Positions 6,647 to 10,533 of a stretch of DNA of 10,533 bases are shown one piece after another. How positions within the stretch are numbered: the first letter of the stretch is position 1; each line of letters begins with the position of its first letter. The notes under the pieces were generated by a model. That model saw only the letters and a list, made by a program, of their open reading frames with translations. It was not told the DNA's origin and searched no databases. The translations under genes were made by a program, and so were the position numbers. The stretch lies in NCBI GenBank assembly GCA_002366885.1, contig DFCD01000154.1, positions 14,677 through 25,209 on the forward strand, written 5' to 3'. The stretch comes from Verrucomicrobia bacterium UBA3063 (lineage in GTDB: Bacteria; Verrucomicrobiota; Verrucomicrobiia; Methylacidiphilales; Verrucolacustridaceae).

Positions 6647-7116
6647 TTTTTAACTTTGGCCAAAACCGCCGTGGTGGACTTGCCCGGTGTCAGTTGGAGC
6701 ACCCTCACCTGCCCGCCTGATTTCCGCACGGCCTCCTGTTCGTCCGCATCGAGGTCTTCCGGACGATAATCCCCGCCCTTCACGTAAAGGTCGGGCCGCG
6801 CCGCCTCCAGAAAGCGGGTCGCCCTTTTTTCAGGAAAAACCACCACCACATCCACACAACCCAGCGCGGCCAGCACTTCCGCGCGGTCTGATTCCGGATT
6901 CACCGGTCGGCCGGCCCCCTTCAGTTCCCGGACGCTGCTATCGGCGTTCAGTCCCACCACCAAGGCGTCCCCCAGTTCCCTCGCTTCCTGCAAAAAACGG
7001 ACATGGCCCACGTGCAGGAGGTCGAAACAACCGTTGGTCGCCACCACCCGCCGCCCGGAGGCCTTCTGCTGATCCCTCCAATCCACCAACTCCCGGGGCG
7101 AAAGCACGCGTCCCAT
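6643..7116 (-). CDS. rfaE2: D-glycero-beta-D-manno-heptose 1-phosphate adenylyltransferase (HldE C-domain, stand-alone)
   Basis: This 157-residue nucleotidyltransferase matches the C-terminal half of HldE/RfaE. It adenylates heptose-1-phosphate to ADP-heptose, the precursor of LPS inner-core heptose and some surface glycans. Motifs are TNGCFDLLHVGH (27-38, containing the HxGH nucleotide-binding signature), VVGLNADSSVRELKG, GRPVNPESDRAEVL and YVKGGDY (111-117), with STTAVL near the end. ATG 7116 gives the usual ~27-residue lead to the first motif. The frame is open to 7185, but that start would overlap the divergent toxin gene and add unconserved residues. The kinase domain HldE-N is not attached and not in the window, so it should be a separate gene. 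The stop overlaps purN (GTGA). Confidence 0.94.
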   Translation of the reverse strand: MGRVLSPRELVDWRDQQKASGRRVVATNGCFDLLHVGHVRFLQEARELGDALVVGLNADSSVRELKGAGRPVNPESDRAEVLAALGCVDVVVVFPEKRATRFLEAARPDLYVKGGDYRPEDLDADEQEAVRKSGGQVRVLQLTPGKSTTAVLAKVKK

Positions 7117-7183
7117 AAGACGGCATCTTGACCCGCCCCCCCGTACTCGCAACATCAATTGAAGCAGATGGTCCCCCGCATCC

Positions 7184-7456
7184 ATGGATTTTGACTGGTC
7201 CCTCTATTCCACGCCGGAGACCCCCCCCGCGGAGGTCCAGGAAAGTTTCGAGGATCCCTTCTGCCTCCGCATCCTTCCCGGAGCGGGACCCATGGCGGAA
7301 CATTCCCGTTTCCTCTGCCTGGGAAAATGCTTCTCGGGAAAATCCCTCTTCTCCCTTTACAGCTCCGACGGCAAAAAAATGCGGCCCGTGGCTTCGCGGC
7401 CGATGACGGAGGCCGAATCCTATTTTTACGAACGCAAGGCCAAGGAGGCCCTTTGA
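7184..7456 (+). CDS. BrnT-like toxin (divergent)
   Basis: A 90-residue protein whose layout recalls the BrnT family of RelE-fold ribonuclease toxins. An N-terminal FDW lies where BrnT has its F-W-D motif. SFEDPFCLRI matches the segment after the second helix, EHSRFLCLG resembles the E-x-R...G strand, and MRPVASRPMTEAESYFYERK resembles the usual C-terminal RIISARRAT..E...Y segment. The canonical K-H-G motif near the N terminus is missing and only part of the SARRA motif remains, so activity is uncertain. ATG 7184 is the only in-frame start after the stop at 7160; no Shine-Dalgarno sequence is seen. The strongest support is context: the next gene, overlapping by four bases, encodes a CopG-type antitoxin of the kind that pairs with BrnT. 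BrnTA pairs are normally autorepressed; no operator was recognised here. Confidence 0.7.
   Translation: MDFDWSLYSTPETPPAEVQESFEDPFCLRILPGAGPMAEHSRFLCLGKCFSGKSLFSLYSSDGKKMRPVASRPMTEAESYFYERKAKEAL
7443..7448 (+). promoter_or_regulatory. Strong Shine-Dalgarno sequence for the antitoxin TTG start
   Basis: AGGAGG (7443-7448) lies inside the end of the toxin gene, four bases before TTG 7453. It is one of the few strong ribosome-binding sites in the window, and it supports the TTG start and independent or boosted translation of the antitoxin. Confidence 0.65.
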
Positions 7457-7734
7457 AGAACCCTTCCGTGATCAAAAAATGGGAAGAGGTCCCCTTCTTT
7501 CCCAATCCCGGGGAGGAGGCCACCTACTGGAGGGAGCACCAGCTTGATCCCGCGCTGATGGCTAGTTCGCTTTCCCGAACCGAGGGGCAGGACTCCACCA
7601 CGATCACCTTGCGGATGGATCCGCGCATGCTCAGTCGCCTGAAACGAATCGCCGCCCGTCGCTACCTGAATTACCAGTCCATGATGAAACAATGGATTGC
7701 GGAACGACTCGAAAAGGAACTCCCCGGCAGCTGA
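7453..7734 (+). CDS. CopG-family ribbon-helix-helix antitoxin, partner of the BrnT-like toxin
   Basis: A 93-residue protein from TTG 7453, which overlaps the toxin stop as TTGA and follows AGGAGG. No ATG fits; GTG 7468 is the alternative start but lies 19 bases from that site. The N-terminal part holds an F..P..EEA.YW-type segment (FFPNPGEEATYWREH), and the C-terminal ~45 residues read as a ribbon-helix-helix: the strand STTITLRMD, helix one RMLSRLKRIAARR, then YLNYQSMMKQWIAERLEKEL. This arrangement (acidic EEAxxW lead, then RHH ending in Y-Q-S...W..ERL) is the CopG_antitoxin type found beside BrnT toxins. Such proteins bind and neutralise the toxin and repress their own promoter. The family call is good; the toxin partner is inferred from the overlap. 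Confidence 0.85.
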   Translation: MKNPSVIKKWEEVPFFPNPGEEATYWREHQLDPALMASSLSRTEGQDSTTITLRMDPRMLSRLKRIAARRYLNYQSMMKQWIAERLEKELPGS

Positions 7735-7766
7735 CCCGCCGGCTCTTTTGACGGAAAAGAAACGGA

Positions 7767-8219
7767 CTACGGTTTCCGGCCCAACAGTCCGCCCAACGAA
7801 CCCGGCTTTTTCTGATCCTCGGAACCCCCCGTCGGGGATGCGGAAGGGTTGGCATGCCCGTTTTGATGCCGCCGGCTCGAGGCCTTGTCCGGATCAACTT
7901 CCATCTCGATATGCCCCTTGACGCTCGCCCCGTCGTTGATGACCACGCGGGGAGCCCGGATGTCACCGACCACATAGCCCCCGTTGACAATTTCGACCTT
8001 TTCTTTGACGGCAATATTCCCGACGACACCCCCGGCAATGTTGAGGTTGGCCGCGTCCAAGTCGGCTTTGACAAGGCCCCCGTCCCGGATCATCACGGAA
8101 GTCTCGATCTGGACCCGACCCTCCACCGTGCCCTCGATGATCAACGGTTCGCTCCCATGAATTTCACCTTTGATGGTGACAGTTTTGCCAATCACGGTCT
8201 GGGAATTGTCGGGACTCAT
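7767..8219 (-). CDS. Bactofilin (polymer-forming cytoskeletal protein)
   Basis: A 150-residue protein. Residues ~8-107 form the bactofilin (DUF583) beta-helix core, beginning IGKTVTIKGEIHGSEPLIIE and continuing as short hydrophobic-glycine repeats such as EGTVEGRV, VVGNIAVKEKVEI, VVGDIRAPRVVI and ASVKGHIEM. The tail (~108-150) is rich in Ser, Gly, Lys and Arg and ends LGGLLGRKP, as is common for the disordered tails of this family. Bactofilins self-assemble into nucleotide-free filaments that localise cell-wall or envelope enzymes and affect cell shape. No peptidase or other usual partner sits beside it here. ATG 8219 lies ~21 bases after a good sigma-70-like -10, leaving a short leader without a Shine-Dalgarno sequence. 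Confidence 0.95.
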   Translation of the reverse strand: MSPDNSQTVIGKTVTIKGEIHGSEPLIIEGTVEGRVQIETSVMIRDGGLVKADLDAANLNIAGGVVGNIAVKEKVEIVNGGYVVGDIRAPRVVINDGASVKGHIEMEVDPDKASSRRHQNGHANPSASPTGGSEDQKKPGSLGGLLGRKP

Positions 8220-8240
8220 GGAAATAGGATGCGAAAAGTA

Positions 8241-8269
8241 ATTATTGGGAATTTTCCGGTGATCGTCAA
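8241..8269 (-). promoter_or_regulatory. Sigma-70-type promoter of the bactofilin gene
   Basis: Read on the minus strand, TTGACG (8269-8264) is followed by a 17-base spacer and AATAAT (8246-8241), each matching its consensus at five of six bases. Transcription would start near 8234, about 14 bases before the bactofilin ATG. It is the best promoter match seen in the window, and it separates the bactofilin from the methyltransferase upstream. Confidence 0.7.
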
Positions 8270-8278
8270 GAAACCATC

Positions 8279-8304
8279 CGACTCTTTTTCAGGATCGGGA
8301 GTCG
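8279..8304 (-). terminator. Inverted repeat after the methyltransferase stop (weak terminator candidate)
   Basis: CGACTC (8279-8284) and GAGTCG (8299-8304) form a perfect 6-bp inverted repeat with a 14-base loop, directly after the methyltransferase stop and before the bactofilin promoter. Only a broken T-run (GGTTTCTT) follows on the minus strand, so termination is a weak inference. Confidence 0.3.
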
Positions 8305-8311
8305 TTGAGGC

Positions 8312-8899
8312 TCATAACTTTCGGAAGGTGATTCGCCAGGCGTGGGCCCCGTCGGCCCTCACCAGGTCTTCGTAGCGGCAGCGGACCGCCTCTTCCCTCA
8401 CCCAACCCGCCTGAAAAGGACGGGAAATTTGCTGCAAAGTTAGGCGGCGGGGCCCGGGTTGCCTGGTCTCCCGCTCGCTGAAAGAAAGGAGATGCAGCCT
8501 GCCGCCGGAGACGAGCACACTTCCCACCTCCCGTGCATAGCGCTCTTGGTCTCCGTCGGAAAAGATATGAAAAACGGCGGAATCCAAAACCGTTGCCACC
8601 CTAAGACCGCTTTTGGCGAGGGACAGGGCATTCCCCGTCCTGAATTCAGGGGGGGGATCCAGGCTGAGCTGGGACGCCTTTTCCCGGGCCCGGCGGAGGG
8701 CCTCCGGCACCGGGTCTATGGCCACCACACGAAAGCCGCAGGAGGCCAGGGCAATGGCATTGTCCCCCGCGCCGCATCCAAGATCCAAAACCGGGCCTTG
8801 AAATTTCCCCTGCCTGATCAGACGGAGAACCTCAGGTTGGGCCCGGTCGATTTGCCACGGCGGGATTCCGCCGGCGTATCGGGCGGAAAACTCCCTCAC
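8312..8899 (-). CDS. Class I SAM-dependent methyltransferase
   Basis: From GTG 8899 this is a 195-residue single-domain methyltransferase. It starts with FSARYAGGIPPWQID, a lead typical of a family of small class I methyltransferases related to the thiopurine S-methyltransferase/TehB group. Motif I VLDLGCGAGDNAIALA (about 37-52) binds SAM, VVAIDP provides the acidic strand-2 residue, and VLDSAVFHIF and GGRLHLLSFSE match motifs IV and VI. The substrate is not predictable. The frame stays open back to ATG 9079, but those 60 extra residues are basic, Pro/Gly-rich and unlike the family; GTG 8899 has AAAGG five bases upstream and gives the normal N terminus. The gene reads toward the bactofilin, which has its own promoter. 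Confidence 0.88.
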   Translation of the reverse strand: MREFSARYAGGIPPWQIDRAQPEVLRLIRQGKFQGPVLDLGCGAGDNAIALASCGFRVVAIDPVPEALRRAREKASQLSLDPPPEFRTGNALSLAKSGLRVATVLDSAVFHIFSDGDQERYAREVGSVLVSGGRLHLLSFSERETRQPGPRRLTLQQISRPFQAGWVREEAVRCRYEDLVRADGAHAWRITFRKL

Positions 8900-9175
8900 A
8901 AGGACCTTTCCACCCGGTGTTGCCGGAGGATTTTTCTTCCCGGGACTGTGGATTTTCCGCCTTTTCAAGTCATGGATCTTGCCGAAACCCGCCTCCAAGG
9001 CCAACCAGCTGCATTCCCATGCAAAACGCGGCCGTCGACCTGGGCCGAAAAGGAAACCGGCCGCCCTTCTGACGGGCATGCGGAATTTCAGGACCGCTTG
9101 GAGCAGAAGTTCCTCCTCCTATTCCCGGAAAATTACCTCCTCGAATATGGAAATTCCCCGCGTTAATCTCAACGG
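8900..9175. other. Divergent spacer between methyltransferase and cyclase
   Basis: If both preferred starts are right, these 276 bases hold the two divergent promoters. The minus-strand frame of the methyltransferase is open up to 9079 but shows no recognisable domain. I see no convincing promoter pair for the cyclase, no RNA gene and no clear repeat. Confidence 0.5.
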
Positions 9176-10533
9176 GTGGGTTCCTCCCTTCGCGCAAAAA
9201 TCATGTCGGGCGTCATCGCCGTTTTGGTCCTTTTTGCCTCCGCCCTCGCCGTCACCCTCTACCTGACCCAGGACTCTTCGACGGAGCTGATGGGGATCGA
9301 GGAGTACCATCTGCGCCTTAACAAAATGGTCAGCGATCTGGATGTTTACACCTTCGAGCTGGAAATCATCGCCCATGAGTTGAACGGGGTTCCCCCTCCC
9401 ACCCGGGAACACGCGCAAACCCGCCAGGCGAGAGCCCATGAATTGCAGAGGGTCATCGGGCAGATTTTCGCCGAGGCGATTCCCCTCGCCGAAAAGGGAA
9501 GCGAGGATGACCGCAACGACATCGGGGATCGCTTGGGAATCGCCCGCCTCATCGGCAGCCTGCGAACCCTGGAGGCGAGCACGGGGGGCTTTGTCGATGC
9601 CGCCATCCGCAGCATCGACCGGGCCGTTGAAGGAAAAACCTCCGAGGCCCGCCGTGCCCTGGAAGAAATGCAGAAATACGAGGATCTGGATCCCGTGTAT
9701 GCGCGCATCCGCAACAAGACCGCCGGTCTCACTTCCGATTCCCTGGCCGAGACCAACCTGAATATCCAGCAAATCATCCGGGCAAACCTTCTCCTCTTTT
9801 CCGCCGCCAGCATTTTTGGTCTCCTCATGTTCCTGATCATCACCGGCCGGCTCCAGGCCGCTTTCCGTCGTCTTACCACCGCATTCCACAAAACCGCCGA
9901 AGGCGAACTTTCCGATCCCCTTCCCGTCACCTCCAAGGATGAAATTGGAGACCTCACCACCTCCTTCAACCAGATGGTGGAACAGCTCAAGTCCAAGGAA
10001 CGTCTCCGCGAGGCCTTCGGGCAGTTTCTTGACCCCCGCATCGTCGCCAACGTCGTGGATGCCGCCACCGGCCAGCTCAAGGAAGTGGCCGAGCGGCGCA
10101 AGGTCACCATCTTTTTTTCCGATATCTCCAACTTCAGTGGCATCGGCGAGCAACTCACTGCGGCCAACCTCGTCCGGCTTCTCAACCGCTACTTCACCGC
10201 CTCCACCGAGGCCATCCGCACCCACCACGGCATCGTCGACAAGTTTATCGGCGATGCCGTCATGGCCTTCTGGGCAAGCCCCTTCTCGACCGGCGAAACC
10301 CACGCCCGGGATGGCTGCCTTGCCTGCCTCGATCTCCTGAAGTCGTTCGACGGGATCAGCCGGGAAATTTCCGAGATCACCGGCCTGCGCCGGAACGTCC
10401 CCAAGTTCCATGCCCGCATGGCCCTGGCCACGGGCGATACCGTCATCGGCACGGTGGGCTCCCACACCACCAAATCCTTCACCGTCATTGGCGACACCGT
10501 GAACACGGCTTCGCGGCTCGAGGGGGTGAATAA
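9176..10533 (+). CDS. Membrane-bound adenylate cyclase: sensor, HAMP and class III (IIIb-type) catalytic domain (3' end missing)
   Basis: 452 codons are visible and the frame runs off the window end, so the last part of the cyclase domain is missing. GTG 9176 (after the in-frame stop at 9164) gives a basic MGSSLRAKIM lead into a first membrane helix (~10-30); ATG 9203 is the alternative and would remove that lead. Residues ~31-200 are a charged, mostly helical, probably periplasmic sensor region of no family I recognise. A second helix (~203-223) and a HAMP linker (~224-275, with DEIGDLTTSFNQM) lead to FGQFLDPRIV and the cyclase domain. The metal-binding Asp316 (FFSDISNF) and Asp360 (FIGDAV), adenine-contacting Lys356, and transition-state Asn443 and Arg447 (TVNTASRLEG) are all present. 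The second adenine-contact position is Thr436, which marks class IIIb. It should make cAMP in response to an external signal. Confidence 0.93.
   Translation, partial: MGSSLRAKIMSGVIAVLVLFASALAVTLYLTQDSSTELMGIEEYHLRLNKMVSDLDVYTFELEIIAHELNGVPPPTREHAQTRQARAHELQRVIGQIFAEAIPLAEKGSEDDRNDIGDRLGIARLIGSLRTLEASTGGFVDAAIRSIDRAVEGKTSEARRALEEMQKYEDLDPVYARIRNKTAGLTSDSLAETNLNIQQIIRANLLLFSAASIFGLLMFLIITGRLQAAFRRLTTAFHKTAEGELSDPLPVTSKDEIGDLTTSFNQMVEQLKSKERLREAFGQFLDPRIVANVVDAATGQLKEVAERRKVTIFFSDISNFSGIGEQLTAANLVRLLNRYFTASTEAIRTHHGIVDKFIGDAVMAFWASPFSTGETHARDGCLACLDLLKSFDGISREISEITGLRRNVPKFHARMALATGDTVIGTVGSHTTKSFTVIGDTVNTASRLEGVN

Noticed and set aside
7128..7156. TTGACC upstream of the BrnT-like gene as a -35 box
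   Set aside because: At 16 to 18 bases of spacing the -10 positions match the consensus at no more than about three of six bases, so no promoter can be called.
9119..10465. A 448-codon open frame on the minus strand
   Set aside because: It is the antisense of the cyclase gene, whose plus-strand frame has all the class III catalytic residues. The minus-strand product is low-complexity Gly/Asp/Glu-rich.
1..10533. CRISPR array, insertion sequence or prophage
   Set aside because: No regularly spaced repeats, no transposase or integrase and no phage genes were seen. The only clear repeat is the REP-like element.

Overview
The window is about 10.5 kb of GC-rich (roughly 60% by eye) bacterial chromosome. 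It holds twelve protein genes, two of them cut by the window edges, and one tRNA. The gene set suggests a Gram-negative-type envelope: a DsbD-family thiol transporter, heptose activation for LPS-type glycans, an exosortase with an EPS-type sugar transferase, and a bactofilin. Many starts lack a clear Shine-Dalgarno sequence, and GTG or TTG starts are common. An exosortase fused to EpsI, a BrnT/CopG pair and a GGTAGGGCGG-type palindromic repeat fit Verrucomicrobiota or a PVC relative best. That placement is an inference; no rRNA or marker gene here proves it.

Layout. Positions 1-915 (+) are the 3' part of a DsbD-like thiol:disulfide interchange protein. It converges on a two-gene minus-strand operon: an exosortase fused to an EpsI domain (3972-2458), then an EpsB-type polyprenyl-phosphate sugar transferase (2436-1012). 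Divergent from these are purE and purK (about 4155-5725, +), joined by an ATGA overlap. Next come an 87-bp double-hairpin palindromic repeat (5738-5824) and a tRNA-Gln(UUG) gene (5898-5969). On the minus strand follow rfaE2/hldE-C (7116-6643) and purN (6646-6038), joined by a GTGA overlap. Divergent from rfaE2 is a BrnT-like toxin and CopG-type antitoxin pair (7184-7734, +), joined by a TTGA overlap. A bactofilin (8219-7767, -) with a good sigma-70-like promoter and a class I methyltransferase (about 8899-8312, -) come next. The window ends inside a membrane-anchored HAMP and class III adenylate cyclase (9176-10533, +).

Function. PurE and PurK together convert AIR to CAIR, and PurN performs the first formyl transfer of the same pathway. 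RfaE2 makes ADP-heptose. The exosortase-EpsI and sugar transferase pair is the usual core of a PEP-CTERM-type protein sorting and exopolysaccharide locus, although no sorted substrate is present here. The rest is a mix of housekeeping and accessory genes. I found no clearly new system. The most interesting items are the palindromic repeat with compensating stem changes, the very divergent BrnT-like toxin, the class IIIb cyclase with an unrecognised sensor region, and the short PurE with an unusual start region.
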